NCBI GenBank assembly: GCA_937916485.1
Contig: CALFSV010000230.1
Coordinates: 1 to 6,984, forward strand
Source: an uncultured Paracoccaceae bacterium
GTDB lineage: Bacteria; Pseudomonadota; Alphaproteobacteria; Rhodobacterales; Rhodobacteraceae
Direction: 5' to 3'
Length of the DNA stretch: 6,984 nt
Part shown: piece by piece, positions 1-6,602 of the stretch
Layout: every line of letters starts with the position of its first letter
Numbering within the stretch: position 1 is the stretch's first letter
Made by a program: the position numbers and the translations under genes
The notes under the pieces: generated by a model
What the model saw: only the letters and a program-made list of their open reading frames with translations
The model's database searches: none
Told to the model about the DNA's origin: nothing

Positions 1-320
1 TCCTCTCAGGAAGCATGGACCCTATCAGCCGTACACATAAGACCTGACACTCTCACGTGATAAGGAACTTAGGAGCTCTGTCCTTTGAGAGTGGCGGTTA
101 AATGCTTCTTTCATCTTCTAGATTCTCCTTTCACAGTCCTTTCGTCATCAACCTTAGTCGCCATCCGCGCTTAATCAGCTAGCCAAGGGCTTGGCCGCGT
201 CCATCACCTTGCTCCATCAAATTCAACAGTTGGCAACCCCTAGCTTCCAAGGAGGATTCGGCTCCCAAAGATGATAGGACAAAGGCTCGACTTCCTACCC
301 AACTCTTCTAACGTAGTAGC
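1..320. other. Non-coding region upstream of the GntR-type regulator
   Basis: No gene is supported in these 320 bases. The stretch is visibly more AT-rich than the genes. It contains two compact inverted repeats, 182-195 (perfect 6-bp arms) and 224-232 (CAAC-A-GTTG), which could be operator sites. A purine-rich AAGGAGG lies at about 249-255, but the nearest ATG (271) is too far away for it to act as a normal ribosome binding site. The frame from that ATG encodes only 20 residues and ends inside the regulator's first codons. I could not pick a convincing -35/-10 pair. The promoter of the regulator is inferred to lie here because the gene has no upstream neighbour in the window. Confidence 0.5.
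182..195. promoter_or_regulatory. Perfect inverted repeat, candidate operator
   Basis: GCCAAG-GG-CTTGGC is a perfect 6-bp inverted repeat with a 2-bp spacer, 125 bp before the start codon of the GntR-type regulator. Dimeric GntR/FadR regulators bind short hyphenated palindromes and often control their own promoter, so this is a candidate autoregulatory site. No second copy was noticed in front of the other genes, and a 14-bp palindrome can occur by chance, so the assignment is tentative. Confidence 0.25.
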
Positions 321-1049
321 ATGCAAAAAATGATGTCATCCGACCTAGATTTTGAAGGTATACGCGGCCTGAAGCCCCTAGACGTGTTTCCTGGAACATT
401 ATCGGAGCGAGCCTATCACTCCTTGCGGACTGCCATTCTGGAACTCGTTTTCCCCCCTGGTGCGCTTCTGCCTAAGAAGGAAATTTGCGTTGCGTTGGGT
501 GTTTCACGCTCGCCCATCTCAGAAGCAATTGCCCAGCTGGCTAGCGAACGTCTTGTCAAAGTAGTGCCACAGGCTGGAACCTTCGTCGCCCGCTTCTCGA
601 TGGCCGATATCCGGGAAGCTGCCTTCATCCGGGAAGCCATCGAAGTGGCGGCGGCCTATGAATTGGCGCCCAAGATAACGGATACGCAGCTGGTTGCCCT
701 GCGAAGGAACCTGAAAATTCAGGAAGTTTTGCTGATTGATGGAGATTTCGTAGGCTTCTACCAATCGGACTTGGAGTTTCATTCCCAGTTGCTGTCTTTC
801 GCTGGCTACCCCCGCTTGGCTGGTTCTGTCGAAATCTTATGGGCTAACGTTGGACGCGCCCGTCAGCAGATCTTACCAGAAAGGGGCAGGCTAATTGCGA
901 CTCTGGGCGAACACTTGGCGATACTGGAAGCATTAGAAGCACGCGACGCGGAGAGAGCAGAGAACGCCCTGCGAAGGCACCTGCGACAACTGGTGAAGGC
1001 CCTGAGCTCCCTTCAGCGTACGCGTCCAGAACTGTTTGACCCGGAATGA
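321..1049 (+). CDS. GntR family transcriptional regulator, FadR/FCD subfamily
   Basis: This 242-residue protein has the usual length and architecture of FadR-type regulators. An N-terminal winged helix-turn-helix spans about residues 25-92, with the GntR signature VSRSPISEAIAQL at 61-73 followed by the wing (AGTFVARF, 85-92). A helical FCD ligand-binding domain spans about 95-230. The FCD metal-binding quartet is intact: Asp150, His154 (in DLEFH), His198 (GEHLAIL) and His220 (RRHL). This predicts a metal-assisted carboxylate effector, as known for the family; the actual ligand cannot be told. ATG 321 is the first start after an in-frame TAA at 309-311. ATG 330 and ATG 333 are alternatives, and no strong Shine-Dalgarno marks any of them. 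The gene points toward the methyltransferase, 260 bp away. It may regulate itself and the neighbouring biosynthetic genes, but that is inferred from position only. Confidence 0.93.
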   Translation: MQKMMSSDLDFEGIRGLKPLDVFPGTLSERAYHSLRTAILELVFPPGALLPKKEICVALGVSRSPISEAIAQLASERLVKVVPQAGTFVARFSMADIREAAFIREAIEVAAAYELAPKITDTQLVALRRNLKIQEVLLIDGDFVGFYQSDLEFHSQLLSFAGYPRLAGSVEILWANVGRARQQILPERGRLIATLGEHLAILEALEARDAERAENALRRHLRQLVKALSSLQRTRPELFDPE

Positions 1050-1239
1050 GCGCAACTTTCGCGATATTGGTGGGTCAGGGGGCCGCTATGCAGGGCTTTC
1101 TGGCTATTCGCTGCGGCTGCACGGTTTGCCTAAGACAGAGGCAGATTTCTTGCAACCAAGGTGGCTGGCCAACCCCAGTGGACATACGGTGAATTAGTCC
1201 AGCAGCAGGGCCACCCCAAACAGGCAAAGCCATTCGCTC

Positions 1240-1268
1240 TTGCAAGCACGCGGGTATTCGATGATATG
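1240..1268 (+). promoter_or_regulatory. Weak candidate promoter for the methyltransferase gene
   Basis: TTGCAA (1240-1245) and GATATG (1263-1268) are separated by 17 bp and fit a poor sigma-70 pair. Transcription would then begin near 1275, giving a leader of about 30 nt before ATG 1309. A short inverted repeat CTGA-TAG-TCAG (1276-1286) sits just after the -10-like box and could be a repressor site. The -10 match is weak, and promoters of this group are poorly predictable by eye. Confidence 0.2.
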
Positions 1269-1308
1269 TACTAGGCTGATAGTCAGTCGCAAATGCCAGA
1301 TTGAGAAC

Positions 1309-2157
1309 ATGAGTGAAAACCCGATGGACATTGCCGACTCTCGACTCGTCGGTCGCTACCTGCCGTCCAGCCCAGATTATCGTGCCGACGCACCAACCCT
1401 TGCAGACAGCCTGTTCGTCTTTCGGGCGACTGCGGAGTTCCAGGCGGCACTGGCCTTTCTGCCTACCCACATAGATTGCCTGATCCAAGGATACACGACT
1501 CCTGGCAACGCGGAAGCATTGAAAAGCGTACTGACAGACCTTGGGGCCGAAAGCGTCGACATCGTGGCCGTTGACAAGATTGAGCTTCCTAAAGTCTACC
1601 AGCAACTTGGCGTTGACATGCCGGACATGGAGTTTCATCGCGCGGACGCCTGTGATTTGGGTGACCGGTTCGGCGATCTGAAATTCGACCTAGTCGTGCA
1701 GGATTTCATCATAAATTGCCTTTCCCCAAACTCCGCTCCGGCCTTGCTGGCGGAAGCGAGACGCCACCTAAAACCAGACGGGATTTGCCTGATCAGCTTT
1801 TCTGCCGATGCAGTGCCGCCGGACAGTGTTGCGTTGGTAACGGCATCAGTCCGCGCACTCGGGCTGGACTTCTGGAGGCCCGGCGCGAGTGGACTTCGGG
1901 ATCTGGCAACGTCAGAGGCCGCGTTCGAGAACATGGCGTCCCGTCTGATGGGCATGTCCCTTTCCGATGAAGATACCGGCCGCGTCATACATGTAACGCA
2001 ACCTTCGGGCCATTTCGAATTCTTCATCCCCCAGCCAGAGGTCGTCAGGATGCTAGAAGCGGCGGGCTTTTCCGTGTCTGTGGCAGACGCCAGCGCGGCG
2101 GTTGATTACAACGGCCTTGCCTGCAACCGTTACCGTGTCATCGCCAGGCCTGTGTGA
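1309..2157 (+). CDS. Class I SAM-dependent methyltransferase-like protein
   Basis: Read from ATG 1309 the product has 282 residues and a Rossmann-type methyltransferase core. A beta strand and loop (residues 56-66, CLIQGYTTPG) takes the place of the classical GxGxG motif I. An acidic strand end follows (VAVDK, 86-90; Asp89 is expected to contact the SAM ribose), then a motif III-like HRADACDL (110-117), then FDLVVQDFIINCL (126-138) and the late motif LKPDGICLISFS (154-165). The C-terminal part (about 230-282) has EVVRMLEAAGFSV, common in small-molecule methyltransferases. It probably methylates a small molecule; the substrate is unknown, and the altered motif I leaves some doubt about catalysis. 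The start is uncertain: the frame is open back to TTG 1240, with ATGs at 1261, 1309 and 1324. I prefer 1309 because recognisable sequence starts just after it; ATG 1324 has a slightly better GAGTG upstream. The stop codon abuts that of the convergent synthetase gene. There is no signal peptide or membrane segment. Confidence 0.78.
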   Translation: MSENPMDIADSRLVGRYLPSSPDYRADAPTLADSLFVFRATAEFQAALAFLPTHIDCLIQGYTTPGNAEALKSVLTDLGAESVDIVAVDKIELPKVYQQLGVDMPDMEFHRADACDLGDRFGDLKFDLVVQDFIINCLSPNSAPALLAEARRHLKPDGICLISFSADAVPPDSVALVTASVRALGLDFWRPGASGLRDLATSEAAFENMASRLMGMSLSDEDTGRVIHVTQPSGHFEFFIPQPEVVRMLEAAGFSVSVADASAAVDYNGLACNRYRVIARPV

Positions 2158-5100
2158 TCAGCACTGGGAGGGCGGAATCAGCTCGTTGATCGCATCGGCC
2201 AAAGATCGGACATTCTCGGCAGAGAAAAACGTCCCGTGCCCGCCTTGGATGATGCGCAGTCCATAGCCTTGTGGGTAGGCTTGGCGGAATATCGGCTCTG
2301 GTTCGGCGTGATTGCGCAAAGGATTGTGGCTGCTGTCGCGCCCGAAAATAAGACCAGTGGGTTGATCGTAAGGCCAGATGCTTGCCTGTTCCATCAGAAG
2401 CAGCCGACGAACCTCCTTCCCCCGCGCCCGAAGGGTCAGCGCAATGGCGCGGGCGATGGTTGCACCCTGACAGTTACCGCCCAGCAAAAATGCCCCGATC
2501 GGCTGTTTCCGTATCATTTCATCACAGTATGTCTGGGCAAGTGCCGCGATGGTCTCGGGCATGTATTCCATTATCATGTGGCCAGAGCGCATCCCGTATA
2601 GTGGCTGATCCGGCCCCAGAGCACCGGCGAGTGCCCGAAACTCTGGGAAACCTTGAAAACACCAGAACAGGCCGTGCTTGCCACCCTCCGGGTTGAGGTG
2701 ACGAATAAGGCCTTCTTCATTGCCGTTTCCGGTTTTCCACGCTGCAAGAAAGGCTTGCTGCTTGTCCAATATTCGTTCCGTCAGCTCTGGGTTGGCATCA
2801 CGTATGCTCTTTGGATCGACCAACTGCCGACGTATATGTATCGACATGTCTGCCACCGTCCCGAGGTCTTCTAGGGCCTGCGCCGGAAGCCGGATGCCAA
2901 AGGACTTTTCCACACTCAGGACCATCTGCATAGAGGCAAGCGAGTCGCCGCCAAACTCAAAAAAGTTGTCGTGTGGCTCTAGGTCTGGGCGTCGAAGTAT
3001 GGATCGCCAGAGCGTCATAACGCGCTTTTCGACGCCATCCAGTGGGACAGAGCCGGTAGAATGCATTACCGTTGCGGGGATGTGGCTGCGAAGGTCGCCC
3101 CGCTTTAGCTTGCCGGTGTCGGTCATCGGCAAGGCATCGATCCGAATGATAGCCTTGGGAACCATGACCGGGGGAAGCTGCGCGGCGAGTTCTGCCCTGA
3201 CGTGTGACAGGTCCGTGGCCATGCTGGTTGTGACAAAGGCATAGAGTTCCTGGCCCGCCGGCGTGTCGCCACCAGCTATGACGGCGGCGCGTTCTATCCC
3301 GGCGCAGTCATCAAGATGCCTCTCGATTTCGGCAAGTTCGATACGAATGCCGTTGATCTTTATCTGGTCATCCGTGCGGCCAAGGAATTCGATAGAGCCA
3401 TCAAGCAGGCGTCGGCCCAGATCACCAGTAAGGTACATCCTTGCCCCGGTCGGCGCGCCGAATTGGTCCAGCACGAACCGTTCGGCGGTTTGCCCGGGTT
3501 CCCCGAGATAGCCGCGCGAGACGCCGGCCCCCGAAATGCAGATTTCGCCAATTTCGCCGCTCGGAACGCTGCGGCCCTCATCGTCAACGAGATGAAGCCG
3601 GGTGTTGGCAATCGGAAAGCCGATGTTGTTGCCCGAACCGTCAGGTTGATCTACGCCATGCTCGCTATCCATCAGTCGCGCCACCGAGGAAAAGATCGTC
3701 GTTTCCGTTGGCCCGTAAAAGTTGAACATCTTCCCGATCCCGGTGGTGCGGCGCAGCGTCGAGATCAGCGTTTTCGGAATGACCTCGCCGCCAAGCGAGA
3801 TAACGCGCAGCGTCTTGGGAAGGACGCCGACGTCGGCCAGTCGGGCAATGACCGAAGGTGTGCCACCAAGGTTGGTAATCCGGTTGAAGTGCTTCGATCG
3901 CATCAGGCTTGGCAGATCGGGCTCGATTAACAGGCTACCGCCCATCGACAAGGTCGCGAATATCTGATGGACGCAGGCATCAAAGCTGATGGAGTCGATG
4001 AAGGGCGTCAGTGCCAGGTCCTGCGGATCAAAAAGAGTACCCGTCGAATGAGAAATGACGTTGCAGGCGTTGCGATGTTCGACACCGACGAGCCGAGGTG
4101 TCCCTGTAGAGCCAGAGGTGAAGATGGCGTAGGCGAGGTCTTGATCCTGCGCACTCCTGACGGGGACGAACGGACCGCAGTCTGCTGCCAGGACCTCTGT
4201 CCAGAAGTCCTCTAAATAGCAAGAAGGTGTCGTGTCCGGCGGGGTGTCGGTGGGAGCCTTGCGATCATGGATGATTAGAGCCGCACCAACTTGATGCAGA
4301 ATCTGAAATAGGCTGGCACGCTTCATTTTGGGATCAATCGGCACGAAGGCGCATCCAGCCTTCAGAGCACCGATCACCAACGCAATCAGCAGTGGTGATT
4401 TGTCTGCGGTCAGCACCACAAGATCGCCGCGGCCCAGCCCGCGCTTTTCAAACACCCATGCGGCTGCATCCGCGTATCGGCCGATCTGGGAATAGGTCCA
4501 TTCCCTGTCACCCTGAATGACGCATGGCGCGTCAGGTTTTCGTGCAACCTGCACCTCGAACCCCGCTTGCAGGCTCCGCATAGCCCCCCTTCTTACAGAT
4601 TGAGTAGCTTTGCGCTTTGCCCGGTCGGTTTGGAGTTGCTGTGCAGGGCGGCCCAAGGCCGCAAGTATCTCGGGGCCCGCATGCTGCGCGAGCCTGGGCC
4701 CCATGGTCACAACGATGTCTCCGCTCTGCGCAAAGCTGGCGGCAATATTTGCGGCCTGCTTTACCGAATGGGCTGACCAGAACGGGACGGCCAGATCTTG
4801 CAACGCAGCCCGCAGGCTCCTCTCGCTACCTCGACCACCTTCCGTTTCTCCGGCGCTGTCGATCGGCAACAAAACCACCTTGTTTGCGGCACTCAAGGCC
4901 TTGCCGAAATCTGCGCCAAGCCGTGAGACCCGACTGTGGAGCTGCGGCTGAAACACCGCCAAGACGCTTTTGCCGTTACCCACGCTTTGGCGCGCGGTTT
5001 TTAGCGTGGCCTCAATCTCGGTTGGATGATGTGCCAAATCGTCAAATACACGCACCCCGGCGGCCTCGCCGATGGCTTGCCAGCGCCGGGAGATCGGAAG

Positions 5101-6075
5101 GAATTGGGCCAGCGAAGACGCCGCTTGCTCAAAACTGACCCCGAAGTTGCAGGCCATCGCCAAGGCGGCAACAGCGTTCAGGGCATTGTGCCGTCCCGGC
5201 AGGTTCACGGACGCGCAGCCAATATGTATGCCACGGTGCCAGACGTCAAAATCTGAGGAGGTCGGTGTTTCTTTCAGAATAGCTGCGCGCCAGGTCACCC
5301 CGTGATTGAACCCATAGGTTTCCGCGCGGCCGTTTGCGCACGCGGCCATGCTAATCAGGGTTGGACAGTCGCCGCAAAGCAAAACTCTGTTGCCCTCCGG
5401 GACCCGTGCAACAAAATCGCCAAAGGCGGTAATTAGGTCTGCAAAGCTTCCGTAATGCTCACTGTGTTCATCATCAACATTTGTGACCACGCAGTGGTCT
5501 GGTCGCCAGAAATCAAGCGCGCGAAACGCCTCGCAGGATTCGCTGACGAACGGGCCCGTGTTGCTCCACCGCGCGTTTCCTCCACCAAACGACGCGCAAT
5601 CCGCGCCGAGCATGTATCCTGGGCGCAAACCCGCCCTGTCCAGAATATACGCAAGCAGTGCCGTTGTCGTGGTCTTGCCGTGGCTTCCGGCGATGCTGAT
5701 GACCTTGCGGACTTCCAACAGGTCAGACAAGGCTCGGGCACGGCTGACGACCGGGACGCCAAGCGCGCGCGCGGCGACCAGTTCCGCGTTTTCTCTTGGT
5801 ACCGCCGGACTGAAGACAACCCGGTCCGCCCCTTCCACGTTGGATATCGAATGGCCGACGAATATTTCAGCACCAAGCGCTCGTAGCGCCGCAAGTCGTT
5901 CATTCTCTTCGATATCGCTACCGGACACGCGCTGCCCCCGTTCGAGGTACAGTCGCGCGAGCGCGCTCATACCGGCACCAAGAATGCCGATAATGTGAAC
6001 CGAGCCGTCGCAAACCGGGGACCTCCGGGCAGTGCCTTTCGGTTCATTCAATCGAGATATCCCCTTTCGATGCAT
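2158..6075 (-). CDS. MurC-like ligase / NRPS fusion: Mur-A-PCP-TE
   Basis: This uninterrupted 1305-residue cytosolic protein carries four modules.
(1) MurC-like ligase, about 26-475: nucleotide-binding start HIIGILGAGMSALA (27-40), ATP P-loop GSHGKTTTT (130-138; Lys134), ESCEAF (179-184), TNVDDEHSEHYG (198-209), PGRHNALNA (293-301) and DDLAHHPTEIEATL (345-358).
(2) NRPS adenylation domain, about 500-1000: A2 LKAGCAFVPIDP (571-582), A3 FTSGSTGTPR (652-661), A5 NFYGPTE (785-791), A7 YLTGDL (881-886), A8 GRTDDQIKINGIRIELAEIE (899-918) and A10 Lys989. Asp699, equivalent to GrsA Asp235, suggests an alpha-amino acid substrate.
(3) Carrier protein, about 1012-1084: FFEFGGDSL (1038-1046), phosphopantetheine on Ser1045.
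(4) Thioesterase, about 1133-1302: GGNCQGA (1199-1205) with Cys1202 replacing the usual Ser; likely catalytic His1280.
There is no condensation, epimerisation or reductase domain. Each module has about its normal length, and a basic linker (484-496) joins the ligase to the A domain. The upstream YdcF-like frame overlaps the start by 32 nt from ATG 6075; TTG 6051 with AAGGGG upstream is a good alternative. The ligase probably forms an amide on an amino acid activated by A-PCP; substrates are unknown. Domain calls are very secure; the pathway is inference. Confidence 0.97.
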   Translation of the reverse strand: MHRKGISRLNEPKGTARRSPVCDGSVHIIGILGAGMSALARLYLERGQRVSGSDIEENERLAALRALGAEIFVGHSISNVEGADRVVFSPAVPRENAELVAARALGVPVVSRARALSDLLEVRKVISIAGSHGKTTTTALLAYILDRAGLRPGYMLGADCASFGGGNARWSNTGPFVSESCEAFRALDFWRPDHCVVTNVDDEHSEHYGSFADLITAFGDFVARVPEGNRVLLCGDCPTLISMAACANGRAETYGFNHGVTWRAAILKETPTSSDFDVWHRGIHIGCASVNLPGRHNALNAVAALAMACNFGVSFEQAASSLAQFLPISRRWQAIGEAAGVRVFDDLAHHPTEIEATLKTARQSVGNGKSVLAVFQPQLHSRVSRLGADFGKALSAANKVVLLPIDSAGETEGGRGSERSLRAALQDLAVPFWSAHSVKQAANIAASFAQSGDIVVTMGPRLAQHAGPEILAALGRPAQQLQTDRAKRKATQSVRRGAMRSLQAGFEVQVARKPDAPCVIQGDREWTYSQIGRYADAAAWVFEKRGLGRGDLVVLTADKSPLLIALVIGALKAGCAFVPIDPKMKRASLFQILHQVGAALIIHDRKAPTDTPPDTTPSCYLEDFWTEVLAADCGPFVPVRSAQDQDLAYAIFTSGSTGTPRLVGVEHRNACNVISHSTGTLFDPQDLALTPFIDSISFDACVHQIFATLSMGGSLLIEPDLPSLMRSKHFNRITNLGGTPSVIARLADVGVLPKTLRVISLGGEVIPKTLISTLRRTTGIGKMFNFYGPTETTIFSSVARLMDSEHGVDQPDGSGNNIGFPIANTRLHLVDDEGRSVPSGEIGEICISGAGVSRGYLGEPGQTAERFVLDQFGAPTGARMYLTGDLGRRLLDGSIEFLGRTDDQIKINGIRIELAEIERHLDDCAGIERAAVIAGGDTPAGQELYAFVTTSMATDLSHVRAELAAQLPPVMVPKAIIRIDALPMTDTGKLKRGDLRSHIPATVMHSTGSVPLDGVEKRVMTLWRSILRRPDLEPHDNFFEFGGDSLASMQMVLSVEKSFGIRLPAQALEDLGTVADMSIHIRRQLVDPKSIRDANPELTERILDKQQAFLAAWKTGNGNEEGLIRHLNPEGGKHGLFWCFQGFPEFRALAGALGPDQPLYGMRSGHMIMEYMPETIAALAQTYCDEMIRKQPIGAFLLGGNCQGATIARAIALTLRARGKEVRRLLLMEQASIWPYDQPTGLIFGRDSSHNPLRNHAEPEPIFRQAYPQGYGLRIIQGGHGTFFSAENVRSLADAINELIPPSQC

Positions 6076-6562
6076 ATTCTGCTATTTGGTGGATTTCACC
6101 CATAACTCTTGTTCGCCCTCGCGGCGTTTCCGACCAGTTGTAGGACTGGATATCGGCAAGATTGTCTGGTGGCAACATCAGCAGTTCGACATGGCGTGGC
6201 AAATGCATACGCGCGGTCATATAGGCCCGGCGCGCGTGGATCGGTTTGCAGCAGATCGCCAGCTTTGATATCTTCGACCAAGGCATTTCGCTGTCGATGA
6301 CCTGTTTGGACAAAACAAAGTTCTCAAGCGTATTTCGCGCCTCCGGCTCGATGATCAGATGCGCATCTGGAACACCGTTTGCGCGGGCGTGATCCCGGTA
6401 GACCCGCCACTCTGGCTCGCAATCAGCTGTGGGGCCGTGCCCGGAGATGACGATACGGCGGGTGAGACCCCTGCGGTATAAGTCAATCGCGGGTTCCACG
6501 TTCGAAATCGAAGGTGACCCAAGGACCAGCGCCAGATCCACGAAGGCCGGCTCGTGGCGCAA
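6044..6562 (-). CDS. DUF218/YdcF-like (SanA-type) protein
   Basis: The 172 residues counted from TTG 6562 show the DUF218 pattern: a first strand and loop VDLALVLGSPS (8-18), AIDLYRRGLTRRIVISGHG (25-43), an IIEPEARNTLENF motif (70-82) in which Glu72, Asn77, Thr78 and Asn81 match the family's E..ARNT.EN, and a strand LAICCKPIHARRAYMTAR (101-118) corresponding to the usual T...H..RA segment. Family members such as E. coli YdcF (reported to bind SAM) and SanA (envelope permeability) have poorly defined functions, so no reaction can be named. There is no signal peptide or transmembrane helix, so it is probably cytosolic. The gene lies immediately upstream of the Mur-NRPS gene and overlaps it, so the two are almost certainly co-transcribed. 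The start is doubtful: family-like sequence (ITEFVFLRHEP) extends upstream of the TTG with no ATG, GTG or TTG in frame, and an ATT at 6595 with GAGG 7 nt before it may be the real start, giving 183 residues. Confidence 0.85.
   Translation of the reverse strand: MRHEPAFVDLALVLGSPSISNVEPAIDLYRRGLTRRIVISGHGPTADCEPEWRVYRDHARANGVPDAHLIIEPEARNTLENFVLSKQVIDSEMPWSKISKLAICCKPIHARRAYMTARMHLPRHVELLMLPPDNLADIQSYNWSETPRGRTRVMGEIHQIAEYASKGDISIE
6061..6067 (-). promoter_or_regulatory. Shine-Dalgarno favouring an internal TTG start of the synthetase
   Basis: On the minus strand AAAGGGG (6067-6061) lies 9 nt before an in-frame TTG (6051-6049), whereas ATG 6075 is preceded by no recognisable Shine-Dalgarno. 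Starting at 6051 would drop eight residues, keep the whole Mur domain (which begins near residue 26), and shorten the overlap with the YdcF-like frame to 8 nt, a spacing typical of translational coupling. The choice remains open because ATG is the stronger start codon. Confidence 0.4.
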
Positions 6563-6602
6563 AAAAACAAACTCGGTGATTGCGTCAATCGAAATGGCAA
6601 TG

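Noticed and set aside
271..333. 20-residue upstream frame overlapping the regulator start (possible leader peptide)
   Set aside because: The AAGGAGG at about 249-255 is too far from ATG 271, and no attenuator-like hairpins or codon runs were seen.
1075..1638. 187-codon minus-strand frame across the regulator-methyltransferase gap
   Set aside because: Its translation has no recognisable motif and irregular Cys/Arg-rich composition, and two thirds of it lies antisense to the better supported methyltransferase.
2150..2200. TGATCA...TTGATC partial inverted repeat at the gene junction as a terminator
   Set aside because: Stem is only about five base pairs with a long loop and no T-run, so it does not qualify as an intrinsic terminator.
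2720..3244. 174-codon plus-strand frame inside the synthetase gene
   Set aside because: It is an antisense shadow of the A-PCP coding region; Ser/Arg-rich translation without family motifs.
3316..3930. 204-codon plus-strand frame inside the adenylation domain
   Set aside because: Mirror-frame shadow of the NRPS A domain, whose core motifs on the minus strand are unambiguous.
4651..6000. Annotating the Mur domain as housekeeping MurC
   Set aside because: It is fused to NRPS domains, has a divergent central motif, and is not in a cell-wall gene cluster; a gene symbol would be misleading.
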